A stretch of 64,000 nt of DNA from Oligosphaera ethanolica (GTDB taxonomy: Bacteria; Verrucomicrobiota; Lentisphaeria; Oligosphaerales; Oligosphaeraceae), in assembly GCF_030814695.1 (NCBI RefSeq), contig NZ_JAUSVL010000001.1, positions 1 through 64,000 of the forward strand, read 5' to 3'. The position numbers and the translations under genes are program-made. The notes beneath the pieces are model-generated. The model was not told where the DNA came from, made no database searches, and saw nothing but the letters and a program-made list of their open reading frames with translations. This document shows positions 1-9,654 of this stretch, in pieces (the first letter of the stretch is position 1; every line of letters begins with the position of its first letter).

Positions 1-1749
1 CTCGTAGGTCCGCAGCTGCTTGTTCTCGTAGCTGCGTCGCAGGAACAGCCCCTGGGCGTATGGCGTCAGGCGCAGCGCGTCGTCCGGATTGATCACGTAG
101 GCAATCTGCCATTCCCAGCCAAAAGCCTGCGACTCGTCCACATTCGCATATTGGTAGGTCGTCGGATTCACGCGGGGCATGGTGATGTAATCCCGCGCGT
201 CGCTGAAAAACAAGGCTGAATCAACACTCAGACGGCCATTTTCGTAACGCCCGCCGAGCTCAAAGCTGTTGGTCCGCTCGGCGTCCAAGTCGGCATTGGG
301 CAGCACGTCGCTGCCATTATCGCTGTGACGCGTGCCGGTATACAGCTCCAGCAGTGAGGGGAAACGATAACCCTGGCCAAAACCCAGGCGCAGGGTAAGG
401 TTCTCAAAACTGCGGTTCAACAGGGTCGCGCTGAACACCGACGCGTCGTCGCGCTGGGTCTCCTCCGGATAAGCGCGCGTCGTCTCGTCCAAACGCGAAT
501 AGACCCACGTGTGGCGCATGCCAAAATCCATGGTCCAGTCAGAATTCATGGCCCATTCGTCACGCAAAAACAGCGCCAGCTGGGTCTGCAGGGCGTCGTC
601 TTCATTGAGGCTATGCGTTGGTGGCCGCGGCACGGGCAGGCCACTGATGGTGCTGGTCGCCCGGTCCTTGTCATCCAGCTGGTCCACCATGAAGTCAAAG
701 CCACCAATGAGATAGTGCCCGCCCGGCAAGGTCCAATCCGTCTGAATGCTGCCGCCGTAGGTCCGCAGGCGGTTCCACACCGTGCTGTCTACCAGCACTT
801 TCATGGTGAAGGGCCCCGCCGGCGCGCTGGCGCCGATGCGCTGATCAAAATTCTTCACGCTTTCCTGCGCATACAAATCCATAGACAAGCGCGTAAGATG
901 CTCGCTGAGCTCATGCAGCTCGGCGTGAATGCTGAGCTTCTCGCGGTTCCAGTCCGGTATGTGTGCGTAGAAACTCGTCAGACCAGCCGGTAAAGTCGGC
1001 GGTGGCGCCGACGACACGCTGCTGGTGAAGCGCTCATAACGCGCCCGGATGGACAGGGTTTCATTGCGCCAGCCGACGTAGGTGGCGATGTCATCCATGT
1101 CGTAACTCGTGGGTTTGACAGTGCCCTCCGGCGTGCGGCGATCGTCATGCTCCAGGCGCAGGCCCGACAGGCCGTACTCCCAGCCCTCGCTGAAGCCGTC
1201 GAGCGTCACCGCCGTGCCCCAGCCGCGCGTCGCGCTGTCCGCAGATAATTCCACGGTGCCGGTCAGCGGCACCTCCACCTTGCGGCGGGTAATAATGTTG
1301 ACCACGCCACCCACCGCCTCGGAGCCATACAACACCGACGCCGGCCCGCGGATAACCTCAATGCGCTCCACGCCCGCGCAGGTGAACAGCACCGGCGGGC
1401 CATTCATGGATTTCTGCTCGGACAGCCGCTGGCCGTCCTGCAATATCAGCACGCGGTTCGCACTTTCGCCCCGGATGGTGATGCGCGGCATGCCCGGCGT
1501 CGACAGGGTCTCGACTGTCAAGCCAGGTACATCGCGGAGCACATCGGCCACCGTGCGTTTCGGCGACGCTTCCAATTCAGCGCGGCTGATGACCGTGATC
1601 GCCAACGGCGCCTCCAACAGCAACTCGTCGCTGCGCGTGGATGTCACCCGCAACTCCGGCAAGGGGTCACCCGTGGCATCGGCCTCGGCACACGCTACCC
1701 ACGGCGCGCATAACCACGCCAACAACATCAGTCGGCTCAAACGACGCAT
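1..1749 (-). CDS. TonB-dependent outer-membrane receptor (partial, C-terminus outside window)
   Basis: Reading leftward from the ATG at 1749 gives an open frame of 583 codons to the window edge. It starts with a hydrophobic signal peptide (MRRLSRLMLLAWLCAPWVAC). A plug domain follows over about residues 30-150, with family-typical segments such as VADVLRDVPGLTVE, RITIRGESANRVLILQDG, RIEVIRGPASVLYGSEAVGG and VVNIITRR. The rest reads as alternating polar and aromatic beta-strand sequence. Proteins of this class (BtuB/CirA-like) import cobalamin, siderophores, haem or glycans across the outer membrane using TonB energy. The substrate cannot be told here. An ABC ATPase gene lies 106 bp upstream on the same strand, so the receptor may be co-transcribed with it. 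Confidence 0.9.
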   Translation of the reverse strand, partial: MRRLSRLMLLAWLCAPWVACAEADATGDPLPELRVTSTRSDELLLEAPLAITVISRAELEASPKRTVADVLRDVPGLTVETLSTPGMPRITIRGESANRVLILQDGQRLSEQKSMNGPPVLFTCAGVERIEVIRGPASVLYGSEAVGGVVNIITRRKVEVPLTGTVELSADSATRGWGTAVTLDGFSEGWEYGLSGLRLEHDDRRTPEGTVKPTSYDMDDIATYVGWRNETLSIRARYERFTSSVSSAPPPTLPAGLTSFYAHIPDWNREKLSIHAELHELSEHLTRLSMDLYAQESVKNFDQRIGASAPAGPFTMKVLVDSTVWNRLRTYGGSIQTDWTLPGGHYLIGGFDFMVDQLDDKDRATSTISGLPVPRPPTHSLNEDDALQTQLALFLRDEWAMNSDWTMDFGMRHTWVYSRLDETTRAYPEETQRDDASVFSATLLNRSFENLTLRLGFGQGYRFPSLLELYTGTRHSDNGSDVLPNADLDAERTNSFELGGRYENGRLSVDSALFFSDARDYITMPRVNPTTYQYANVDESQAFGWEWQIAYVINPDDALRLTPYAQGLFLRRSYENKQLRTYE

Positions 1750-1855
1750 GCTAACGGATGCTTTTACACTCGGTGTTTTCAAAATGATGCGTGCCTTCTG
1801 TTGTTGTGTAAGTCAACTTACGTTTGCTCATAATCCCAGCAATCAATGACGCGGT

Positions 1856-2923
1856 TCAGCGCTCAGCCGATGGCGGCAAGACCACCACGTCGCTCGCACG
1901 CACGCTCAGAGTCACCTGCTCGCCCGCGCGGCCGCCACTGACTGGATTGAGCTCGCAAAAAGACAATTCAACCCCGCCAGCGACCTCCGCAACGTGGTTG
2001 GCGATCTCGCCCAGATACGTGCTCTCGCGCAATACCGCCGACAGCGTGTTGTCGCCGCCCTCGCCGATGCTCAAGGCCTCCGGCCGCAACGACAGCAGCA
2101 CGTCCTGGCCCTCGCGCGCCCACTCCGGCGACAACGACGACCGGATCAGCCCGCAGGGCGTCTCCACCAGCACGCCCGTCGCCGACCGCTCTTTGATCGT
2201 GCCACTGACAAAATTGGTCTCGCCAATGAAATTGGCGATGAAGGCGCTGGCTGGGCGCCGATACAGGTCCTGCGGCGTAGCGACCTGCTCGACCACGCCG
2301 TCCTTGAGCACCGCCACGCGATCGGCCATGCTCAGCGCTTCCTGCCGATCATGGGTGACGTAGATGCCGGTCAGGCCACTGTCCTTGCACAAGCGGCGGA
2401 TTTCCCGCCGCATATCCCGCCGCAGTTTCGCGTCCAGGTTCGCCAGCGGCTCGTCAAGCAGCAGGCAGCCCGGCTCCACCACCAGCGTCCGCGCCAGCGC
2501 GACGCGCTGCTGCTGACCGCCGGACAGTTCATTGGGCTTACGCTGCCGCAGATGTTCAATCTGCACCCGCTGCAACGCCTCACGCACCCGCCGCTCGCGC
2601 TCGTCCTTGGGCACTTTGCGCATTTCCAGACCGAAGGCGACATTCTCCGCCACGGTCATGTGCGGCCACAACGCGTAGCCCTGAAAGACCATCGCCGTAT
2701 TGCGCTCGTTAGCCGGCCGACTGGCGACATCCTCGCCATTGAGCATGATCTGGCCGCTACTGACGCTCTCGAAACCGCCGATGCAACGCAACAAGGTCGT
2801 CTTGCCGCAGCCCGACGGCCCCAGCAGAAAAAACAACTCGCCGTCGGCTATCTCCAAATTGACGTCATGCAGTGCCCGGACTTGCCCAAAGAATTTGCTG
2901 ACGCCGGCAATGGTAACTTTCAT
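1856..2923 (-). CDS. ABC transporter ATP-binding protein, PotA/FbpC/UgpC type
   Basis: A 355-residue ATPase subunit of an importer. Walker A GPSGCGKTT is near residue 36, then the Q-loop VFQGYALWPHM, signature LSGGQQQR, Walker B LLLDEPLANLD and the switch THD. The C-terminal 120 residues look like a TOBE-type regulatory domain (about 240-350). The family energises ferric-iron, polyamine or sugar uptake. It sits 69 bp downstream of a YejE-like permease and 106 bp upstream of a TonB receptor. An iron or small-ligand uptake role is possible, but no periplasmic binding protein is present. The permease next door belongs to a family normally paired with a different, double ATPase (YejF), so the pairing is uncertain. 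Confidence 0.88.
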   Translation of the reverse strand: MKVTIAGVSKFFGQVRALHDVNLEIADGELFFLLGPSGCGKTTLLRCIGGFESVSSGQIMLNGEDVASRPANERNTAMVFQGYALWPHMTVAENVAFGLEMRKVPKDERERRVREALQRVQIEHLRQRKPNELSGGQQQRVALARTLVVEPGCLLLDEPLANLDAKLRRDMRREIRRLCKDSGLTGIYVTHDRQEALSMADRVAVLKDGVVEQVATPQDLYRRPASAFIANFIGETNFVSGTIKERSATGVLVETPCGLIRSSLSPEWAREGQDVLLSLRPEALSIGEGGDNTLSAVLRESTYLGEIANHVAEVAGGVELSFCELNPVSGGRAGEQVTLSVRASDVVVLPPSAER

Positions 2924-2992
2924 ACACCCACCTGTGAACTTCCTGCAAGGACACTATTTTGGCCGGCACGACGTATCGCCGGCGCCATTGTT

Positions 2993-4582
2993 TCATTCAT
3001 ATCGGCTCTGGCGTTTGGGATCGAAGGCCTCACGCACACCCTCGCCTACCAGCACGCCCATCAACATCACCACAAATAACGCCAGGGACGGATACAAAAT
3101 CAGCCACCACGCCCAGCGCTGGCTCTGTGCCTGCTGCAGGAGCTGCCCCAGGCTCGGCGTCGGCGGCGGCAAACCGAAGCCAAGATAATCCAGCGCGGCC
3201 AAAGAACCAATGGCGCCTACCAGCGAAAAGGGAAAAAAGGTGATCAGCGGCACCACGGCATTGGGCAACAGGTGCTTCAGCACGATGCGCCAGCCCGGCA
3301 GCCCCAGACAGCGCGCGGCTTCCACAAAGGGCTGGCGCCGCAGACGCAGCATCTCCGCACGCATGTAGTAGGATATGCCAATCCAGTTGAACAGCGCATA
3401 GCAGAAGATCATCAGCCAGAATCCCGGCCCATAAATGGAACCCATGAGGATGACAATGTACAAGAAGGGCAAGGCGCTCCAGATCTCCACCAGGCGCTGC
3501 CCCGTGACGTCCACCCAGCCACCCAAATAGCCCTGCAAGGCCCCCAGCGCGGTGCCAATGCTCAGTGAGCATAGCACCAATATCAGCCCGAAACTCAACG
3601 AGGTGCGCAGGCCGTACAATATGCGCGCCAGCACGTCCCGCCCCGCATCGTCCAGCCCAAACCAGTGCCGCGGCACCGGCCGGAACGGAAAACGCACCAG
3701 CTCCTTCTCGCTGCTCAACACGTAAGTCGTGTCATGCAGGCTGACCTCAGCACGAACGGCCTCGCCGGCAAAGGCCCGGCCGACCTGCTCGCGGATCTGC
3801 TCGCGTAAAGCCGCCGGCAAGGCCCCAAAACGCTCACGGTCGCGCTCGGGCTCAGGCCGCGCGGCAAGAAAATGCCAGGCGTAGCGCGGCGCGGCAAGCG
3901 CGCCCTGACCGCTCAACGTCAGTCGCAGCAGTGGCGGCGCACTTGCCCGCGGACTGTACGCCGGCAAACTCACGTCAATATCCGGATTATCACCCTGCCC
4001 TAGGCAACGTACACTGACGGCTGCCGCCGCCTGGTTGTTGAAACGCTGCGTCATGGCCGCCGACAACTCCGGTGGCAGCGCCCAGAAGTCGTCTAAATTG
4101 AGCCCGCGCCACTCGGGCTCGACGCCACCAAACAGCGCCTTGGCACCAACGAAGCGGACCAGCCTGCCAAACGCGTCCACGCTGGCGCCCGCCAACGCCG
4201 GCTGCGGTTCCAACCGGCAACTCACCCGCAGATGGGGCTCGAGGTCGGCAATGGGCACCGGCTCGTTCGGACCGGAACGCAACGGCGGCCACAACATCCA
4301 CGCCGATCCGTACTGAAACTCGCGCCGCTCGGCCAGCCGACGGTAGTCCGTACGCGTGCCCAGGCCACTGCCGGTGAAAGCGTCGTCGGGATAAAAACGC
4401 CACACGGGGAAAAACAGTCGCCCTTGGTGCCGAACCACCAGCGGCACGTCGTTGCAGATCAACTCCGACCCCAACGTCAGGCCGTAAAGCAATAGCAGCG
4501 CCAGCAGCGCGTACCACGCACGGCGAATCTCGCGGAAACGCCGCCAGCGCTTTCTCGTAATGGGATTGAGGCGCAAAAACAC
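2993..4582 (-). CDS. ABC transporter permease, YejE/DppC family, with large inserted loop domain
   Basis: Inner-membrane permease, 529 residues from a GTG at 4582 that has GGAG 8 bp upstream. The N-terminus LNPITRKRWRRFREIRRAWY followed by a hydrophobic helix and ELICNDVPL is YejE-like. The C-terminal 220 residues carry the permease core, beginning HWFGLDDAGRDVLARILYG, with an EAA-type loop (EAARCLGLPGWRIVLKHLLPN region). YejE proteins are usually about 340 residues. Here roughly 185 extra residues (about 112-297) lie in the loop between the first helix and the core, predicted periplasmic. An upstream ATG at 4747 would add about 55 residues read from a direct repeat and is unlikely to be used. 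No yejA, yejB or yejF homologue is adjacent. Confidence 0.82.
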   Translation of the reverse strand: MFLRLNPITRKRWRRFREIRRAWYALLALLLLYGLTLGSELICNDVPLVVRHQGRLFFPVWRFYPDDAFTGSGLGTRTDYRRLAERREFQYGSAWMLWPPLRSGPNEPVPIADLEPHLRVSCRLEPQPALAGASVDAFGRLVRFVGAKALFGGVEPEWRGLNLDDFWALPPELSAAMTQRFNNQAAAAVSVRCLGQGDNPDIDVSLPAYSPRASAPPLLRLTLSGQGALAAPRYAWHFLAARPEPERDRERFGALPAALREQIREQVGRAFAGEAVRAEVSLHDTTYVLSSEKELVRFPFRPVPRHWFGLDDAGRDVLARILYGLRTSLSFGLILVLCSLSIGTALGALQGYLGGWVDVTGQRLVEIWSALPFLYIVILMGSIYGPGFWLMIFCYALFNWIGISYYMRAEMLRLRRQPFVEAARCLGLPGWRIVLKHLLPNAVVPLITFFPFSLVGAIGSLAALDYLGFGLPPPTPSLGQLLQQAQSQRWAWWLILYPSLALFVVMLMGVLVGEGVREAFDPKRQSRYE

Positions 4583-4640
4583 GTTGGTCACTCCGTCGGC
4601 AACAAAAAACCGGTTCTCGTGAACCGGCCATAACATATCG

Positions 4641-4709
4641 GCACTCGCAGTCGCGCGTCGCACGCACCACTTCGGCAGTCGCACTCGCAGTCGCGCGTCG
4701 CACGCACCA
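4641..4709. repeat. Short direct repeat (29 bp, two copies, 40 bp apart)
   Basis: Two copies of a 29-bp sequence beginning gcactcgcagtcgcgcgtcg lie at 4641-4669 and 4681-4709, just upstream of the permease start. They may be a local duplication in the promoter region. Confidence 0.8.
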
Positions 4710-4770
4710 ATAATGTACGTACCACAAAGCACCATTGCCACCAACAACGACCCGAAATCTCACGCAACAA

Positions 4771-5141
4771 GTAATCGGTCACCCATTGATAACCAAAACT
4801 GTGGTGCCTCTACGAGGCACTGCCTGTTGGCAGGCAGCGTCCCCAGGCTAAAGCCTGGGGTTAAGCATGGTTAAGCGCCTACGGCGCAAAGACATGACGA
4901 TTGAATAATGGTGGTTTTCGGCTCGGATCGGACAAAGCACGTCATCTGATCGGCCAAGTTCGGCCCGGAGGGCCGGACCATGCATAACCCCTGGCGAGGC
5001 GCCCGGAGGGCGCCGCAACCAGGGGGGGGGAACAGCAACAGCAAATTGCGCCTGGAGGGCGCCACATTGGCTTAACACGTTACGTCTCACCGCTCCAGAG
5101 TAAGGCAGACGTGCCGACATTATCAATCGCTAACCGATTAC
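4771..5141. repeat. Dispersed repeat unit bounded by GTAATCGGTCA / CCGATTAC ends
   Basis: The left end is gtaatcggtcacccattgat (4771) and the right end tatcaatcgctaaccgatta (5121-5140), roughly inverted copies of each other. Inside is a triple-hairpin module (4801-4890) with stems GTGCCTC/GAGGCAC, CCCCAGGCT/AGCCTGGGG and GCGCC/GGCGC. A related copy lies inverted at 31398-31489. Next comes a cggcccggagggc-type module (4910-5141), whose relatives lie at 14561-14641, 16515-16864 and 24950-25052. No coding sequence is convincing here. Confidence 0.75.
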
Positions 5142-5178
5142 CGCAATAATGCGGAGCCTCGCGCGCCCATTTACCGAC

Positions 5179-5218
5179 CGTGGTGTGGGCTTTCAGCCCG
5201 CGCCGTCGCCAGAGGCCA
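5179..5218. repeat. GTGGTGCGGGCTTTCAGCCC hairpin repeat
   Basis: A 40-bp palindromic motif (tgggctttcagcccg, then cgccgtcgccagagg). The same motif appears three times in tandem at 24662-24850 and once at 27368-27411, always inside repeat-filled spacers. Confidence 0.75.
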
Positions 5219-5242
5219 GTAAACGTCCACTCGCGCGCCCGA

Positions 5243-5800
5243 CATCCAAGGCCGCAAAGCGACAGAAGCGCTGAAAGCGCGAAACATACCAGCCCAGGGC
5301 AAGCAGCGCCGAAGGCGCGCGCCGCCCTGGGTAACGCGTCATTTGTGTTCGTGTTCCTCGGCGCCTTTGGCCCCAGTCGGCGCAGCTGACTGGGGCCAAA
5401 GGCGCAATGGAACCATGTAACGTTTACCCCGTTTTGTGCCCTGCGACTCTCGCAGTGTTTTTTGTTAATGTGCGAAATCTTGTGATGAACACTTGTATTT
5501 GCGCCAATGTGACCGAAACTCTTCTTTTGCTAAAGAATTTTGTACAATAGACTCCTTATCAGATAGTTATGCATGAATTTGCCACTACGGCGCTGAGAAA
5601 GGCTTCAGAACTACTGTGTCAAGTCTCTCTTTTTATCACAAGATTTCGCACATTACCGTTTTTTTAGGTCGCCCTTCGGGGCTCATTTCGGGTGGGCCCC
5701 CTACCCAGGGCGGCGCGCCCTGGGGGCGCTTGCCCTGGGCTATCTTAGGCCGCGCCTTTGGCGCTGAAAACAAAAGGCTGCAGGAAAAATTGGTATCAAT
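5243..5800. repeat. Composite palindromic repeat, copy 1 (interrupted by a MITE)
   Basis: The left arm is 5243-5335 (agcgctgaaag..., agcccagggcaag..., ccctgggta). A central 18-bp perfect stem follows, with arms 5361-5378 and 5388-5405 and loop ggcgcagct. The right arm, 5659-5800, is an imperfect inverted copy of the left (ctacccagg..., cttgccctgggctat..., gcgctgaaaac) and ends at ggtatcaat. A 194-bp MITE splits the run of T before the right arm. Compare the uninterrupted copy at 30983-31330. Confidence 0.75.
5464..5657. mobile_element. MITE, 194 bp, with 23-bp inverted ends
   Basis: The left end (5464-5486, core taatgtgcgaaatcttgtga) and right end (5635-5657) are inverted copies with one mismatch, and the inner 21 bp match exactly. 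The element is flanked by GTTTTTT at 5457-5463 and 5658-5664, a 7-bp target duplication. The uninterrupted repeat at about 31192 has a single GTTTTTT. The interior is A+T-rich, unlike its surroundings, and has no credible gene. The mobilising transposase is not in this window. Confidence 0.8.
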
Positions 5801-5801
5801 A

Positions 5802-6318
5802 GCTCCTATGAAACCCGCTGCCGCAAAGGTCGGCGGAATCAAGGTCGAATAGCTGGGCGACGACTGGCCGTGGGTTACCTGCAAATTGTCCCCGGTGAAT
5901 TCCCTGCCGGGATGTACACTCCTATGAAACACGCTGCCGCAAAGGTCGGCGGAAATCAAGGTCGGATGGTTGGGCGGCGGCGGGCCGTGGGTTTCCTGCA
6001 AATTGTCCCCGGTGTTTTCCCCACCGGGATGGTTAATTACCGATTACGCCTCGCGGCCGTGGAGTGGGCGTCTCGCCCACTCCGACAAGACGGCTCATAA
6101 AACCGTCCTCGTCATCCACGCCGACCGTACCCGGTCCGTCTCCCCCGCCGCACGAGCCGTTCGCACAGCGGCTGGAAGCCGCTGCTACTCTGGGCCCGCT
6201 TTGACTCCGCTGCCGCAAAGGTCGGCGGAAATCAAGGTCGAATGGCTGGGCGGCGACTGGCCGTGGGTTTCCTGCAAATTGTCCCAGCGAAGCACCGGGG
6301 TGGTTACTAACCGATTAC
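5802..6318. repeat. Three copies of the CTCCTATGAAACCCGCTGCC repeat, with one shared inverted-repeat module
   Basis: Copies begin near 5803, 5922 and 6206. Each carries gccgcaaaggtcggcgg, a stretch ending ccgtgggtttcctgcaaatt, then a short hairpin around the accgggat or cgaagcaccgggg segment. Two of them end in accgattac (6047, 6318). Between copies 2 and 3, at 6048-6131, lies a module containing ggagtgggcgtctcgcccac that recurs inverted at 9655-9737. A fourth copy of the main repeat is at 41584-41712. No gene is visible. Confidence 0.75.
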
Positions 6319-6347
6319 GATATGTGCTACTGCCACATCTTCTGCGG

Positions 6348-9176
6348 TCAATTTCCGGCCGCCAGTCCCCGCCGGTTGATGAAATCCGTTGTCGCCGCCA
6401 GAAATGCCTCGGCGCACTCGGCAAAATCCTCGCCAAGGTCCCCAGGGCTTTTCAGGCAAAGCGGCAACAACGCTAGCAACTGCCCCTCCACCGGCCGGGC
6501 CTTTTGCAACGAGGGCAGCATCTCCATGCTGAAATCTTTCGGCGCGGCATCCGGGAGCGCATCGCACACTTGTACAAACAGCGCCGCGCCAGCCTGCAGG
6601 ACCGCCTGTAGCGCCGGCGCCCGACATTCGTCCGCAAAACCGCTGTCACGCAACACTCGTGCCATCCGCAGGTGCCGTTCGGCAGCGGCCAATGGCAGCG
6701 CGCTCAGCTGCATGCGCTGCTCGCGGTCCGATGGCCGCGGCGCACTGGCTGCCGGCGTCGCAAAGGCCGTCTTCAGCTCGGGATTGAGCGTGACGATGCC
6801 GAGCTTCAGCAGTTTTTGCAGCAGCGCATAGTCGTCCGGACTCAAGATCGCCGTGCGACTCTCGGCACTCTCTTTCCCATGCGTCTTGGCCACGGCCGCC
6901 AACACCGCCGGCGCCTTCCGGGGCGGCGCGACCGCCAGCACGGACTGCAACTGACCCGTCTCGCGGTCGTATGCCGCCTGACATAAGCTCGCCGCGTCCT
7001 CTTCCAAACTCAACTCCGTGGACAATTGCGCAAAGGGCGACAACGCCTCCGCCGCCACCGGTGGCGCCTCGGCAGCGGCTGAAGTGTCCGGCGACGGCAC
7101 CCCGGGCGTGCCCGACATGATCGTGCTCAGACGCTCCATGAAGGCCGTGCGGCTGCTCTCCTGCTCGAAGTCCGCAAAATCCCCACGGCCATCCAGCACC
7201 GCGTCTGACAATGCCCGCTTGTAATTCAGCGTCACCAGCATGCGCTGCTCTAGAGTGGCTTCCGACACCAAGTTGATGACATGCACGCGATTGCGCTGGT
7301 GCTTGCGCCAGGCGCGCGCAATCCTCTGCTCGTGCCGGGCGGGATTCCAGGGCAAGTCCAGATTGATCACCACGCTGGCGGCCTGCAGGTTCAGACCGAC
7401 GCTGCCCGAATCACTCGACAGCATCACCCGACACGCCGGGTCGTTCTTGAAACGCCGAATCTCGTCCCGTCGTCGCTGCTGGTCAAGCGCGCCGGTATGC
7501 AAGGCGTACTTAACATCGGCCGTTGCCAGCGCCTCCTGCACCAGCTCAAGCATGCGCGTCCATTCCGAAAAGATCAAGACTTTGCGTTCCGGCTCGGCCT
7601 CCCAGATATCCTTCAGAATCCCCTGCAACTCAAGGACCTTGGGCGACTCGCGTATCTTCTGGTCCAAAATGTACACGCTGTCGCAGAGCATCCGCATGCA
7701 GGACAGCGCCAGCTGCAAATGCTTAAATTCGTCGGGCGTCAGCGGATAGCGCCGGGCCTTGGCCGCCAAACGCGTGACTTGATCGGCGTAGTCGTCATAG
7801 CGCTTCGACTGCTCGCTGGTCATCTTGACAAAATAGTTGTTGTCGACGCGCTCCGGCAGATCCTCCTTGATCTCGTCCTTGCGCCGCCGCAGCATCACCG
7901 GTTGCACCAATGCGTGCAATTCGCGGAGGTTCTGCATGCCACAGACTTTGCCACTGTCGTCAAAAGCATAAAAACGCCGGTTGAAACGAAACAGACTGCC
8001 CAACAAGGTCGGGTCGACAAACTCCACCAGCGAGTAGAGCTCGTCAATGCGATTCTCCAACGGCGTGCCCGTCAGCACAAAGGCAAAACGCGACTGCAGG
8101 CGTTTCAGGTGGTTCGCAGTCAAGGTCTTCCAATTCTTGATCCGCTGGGCCTCGTCCAAAATCACCAGGTCGGGGTGGAAGTACTCGTTGATCTCCGCCA
8201 CGTCTTTGAGCACCTGCTCGTAATTCACAATCAGAAAAAAAGCCTGGCTGTTGCGATAGGTGTCAAGCCGGGCCTTACGCAGACCATAGACGATCTCCAG
8301 CGGCAAGGCCGTGAACTGCCGGATTTGATCTTCCCACTCGCACTTCAGCGACGCCGGCGTCACCACCAGCACTCGCTTGACGCCGAGGCACTCCTGCTGG
8401 ATCGCCGCGGCCGCGATGGCCTGCACCGTCTTGCCCAAGCCCATCTCGTCGGCCAGCAAGGCACGCCCCTTGAAAGCCAAATGCAGCGTGCCCGCTATCT
8501 GGTAGTCGTACAACGGACAACGCAGCATCGGCAGTTGTCCCTGGTTCTCCTTGAAACGCTCCTCGTAGGCACGACGCCAGTGCGCCTGCTGAGTCTTCAG
8601 CCGCTCGGACTGCAAATAAGCCTCAATCTCCGACGACACCCGCACCATCGCGCGCGTCGCGGCGTCGGCGCTGGCCAAGTCCTGCTGCAGAGCCAGCAGT
8701 GTCGTCGCCGCCGGCTCTTTCAGCTCGCCATTCACTTTCACATAACGCCGACAAAGCGCCGGCAACTCGCCACGACCAGCGTAACGCAGCACCGGCCGCC
8801 AGGGGCTGCGTTCCATGTACAGCTCCACATACGGCGACTCCAGCGCGCCAACGCCCTTCTGTGCGGCCTTCACACGCTCAATGTGCTTGCAGGTGCCAAG
8901 AAAATTCTTGGTGAAATCCGGACAACTACAGGTGTTGATGTTCTCCGTCAAGGAACGTAATTCGACGACGTATTCCTGAACGTGATCCTGGTCGCAGCGG
9001 CAGACCACATAGTCCCGAAAACGCCCCCGTCGCTCGCCCACCGGCCGCACCTGCATTGGCTCGGCCAGCATCCGCTGCCGGCGCAGCTCAATCTCATAGT
9101 CGTCCGTGGTCTTCCAGCTGCTCTGCTGCTTCCACTTTCTGCCCTTCTCAGCGGCGTCCGGCGTCGTTGTCTTCAT
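6348..9176 (-). CDS. SNF2-family helicase with N-terminal SWIM zinc finger
   Basis: A 942-residue SNF2 ATPase. The SWIM motif CxC...CxH is C83, C85, C96 and H98 (CSCPDFTKNFLGTCKH). The helicase core spans about 200-660: Walker A LLADEMGLGKTVQAIA, DEAQ box VILDEAQRIKN, motif III LTGTPLENRIDELYSL, and motif VI region GLNLQAASVVINLDLPWNPARHEQRIARAW. The last 250 residues form an Ala-rich extension not recognised. Such proteins remodel protein-DNA complexes in transcription or repair; the bacterial role is mostly unknown. It stands alone between repeat-filled spacers. Confidence 0.9.
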   Translation of the reverse strand: MKTTTPDAAEKGRKWKQQSSWKTTDDYEIELRRQRMLAEPMQVRPVGERRGRFRDYVVCRCDQDHVQEYVVELRSLTENINTCSCPDFTKNFLGTCKHIERVKAAQKGVGALESPYVELYMERSPWRPVLRYAGRGELPALCRRYVKVNGELKEPAATTLLALQQDLASADAATRAMVRVSSEIEAYLQSERLKTQQAHWRRAYEERFKENQGQLPMLRCPLYDYQIAGTLHLAFKGRALLADEMGLGKTVQAIAAAAIQQECLGVKRVLVVTPASLKCEWEDQIRQFTALPLEIVYGLRKARLDTYRNSQAFFLIVNYEQVLKDVAEINEYFHPDLVILDEAQRIKNWKTLTANHLKRLQSRFAFVLTGTPLENRIDELYSLVEFVDPTLLGSLFRFNRRFYAFDDSGKVCGMQNLRELHALVQPVMLRRRKDEIKEDLPERVDNNYFVKMTSEQSKRYDDYADQVTRLAAKARRYPLTPDEFKHLQLALSCMRMLCDSVYILDQKIRESPKVLELQGILKDIWEAEPERKVLIFSEWTRMLELVQEALATADVKYALHTGALDQQRRRDEIRRFKNDPACRVMLSSDSGSVGLNLQAASVVINLDLPWNPARHEQRIARAWRKHQRNRVHVINLVSEATLEQRMLVTLNYKRALSDAVLDGRGDFADFEQESSRTAFMERLSTIMSGTPGVPSPDTSAAAEAPPVAAEALSPFAQLSTELSLEEDAASLCQAAYDRETGQLQSVLAVAPPRKAPAVLAAVAKTHGKESAESRTAILSPDDYALLQKLLKLGIVTLNPELKTAFATPAASAPRPSDREQRMQLSALPLAAAERHLRMARVLRDSGFADECRAPALQAVLQAGAALFVQVCDALPDAAPKDFSMEMLPSLQKARPVEGQLLALLPLCLKSPGDLGEDFAECAEAFLAATTDFINRRGLAAGN

Positions 9177-9384
9177 GGTAGTTCCAACTTCTGCAGTGCG
9201 TGAACGTTCTTTCCACCCGCCGCTTTCCCGTCAGCCCCCTACTATACCAGCAATATGCCGGTGTATAACACCACTCCCCCACGTTTACCCCAATTTCACA
9301 GCCGGACCAGCGGCGCGTTTCCGCACCTGCCGCATAGTCGTCTGCCAGCGCCACCTCTTTCCTGACGGGACACTGAGCGTTTGT

Positions 9385-9576
9385 ATGGACGCTATAGACG
9401 CCATGGACGCTATGGACGCTATGGACGCTATCCTGGTAGCCGCCAGTCAGTCCCCGGCGTCCCAGTAGTCCAAAACCGGTCCCCAGCGTCCAAGGAGTCA
9501 TTCCCCACGGTCCCGAAAGTCCCCACCGTCCAATCCATGGGACCATGCCTCATGAGTCGTGAGTCCTCGCCCCAAC
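9385..9576 (-). repeat. 9-bp minisatellite plus linked GGACC-rich repeat (inverted copy)
   Basis: Five units of a 9-bp repeat (atggacgct consensus) span 9385-9429. A module that reads, on the minus strand, gcgaggactcacgactcatg... and catggattggacggtgggga... follows at about 9437-9576. The same pairing, in the opposite orientation, is at 27049-27220, and a copy without the minisatellite is at 58709-58800. The short MDA-repeat reading frames here are not credible genes. The stretch 9177-9384 shows nothing recognisable. Confidence 0.75.
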
Positions 9577-9654
9577 GCAGCCGCCGCCATTGCATCCCCG
9601 AAGTCCATGAGGTACCCCAACCACGAGCCGCTGGGACGGCGGCGCTACGGGCGC

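Noticed and set aside
4583..4747. Upstream start of the permease gene at 4747.
   Set aside because: The extra residues are read from a direct repeat, and a GTG with a good ribosome site begins exactly at the family-typical N-terminus.
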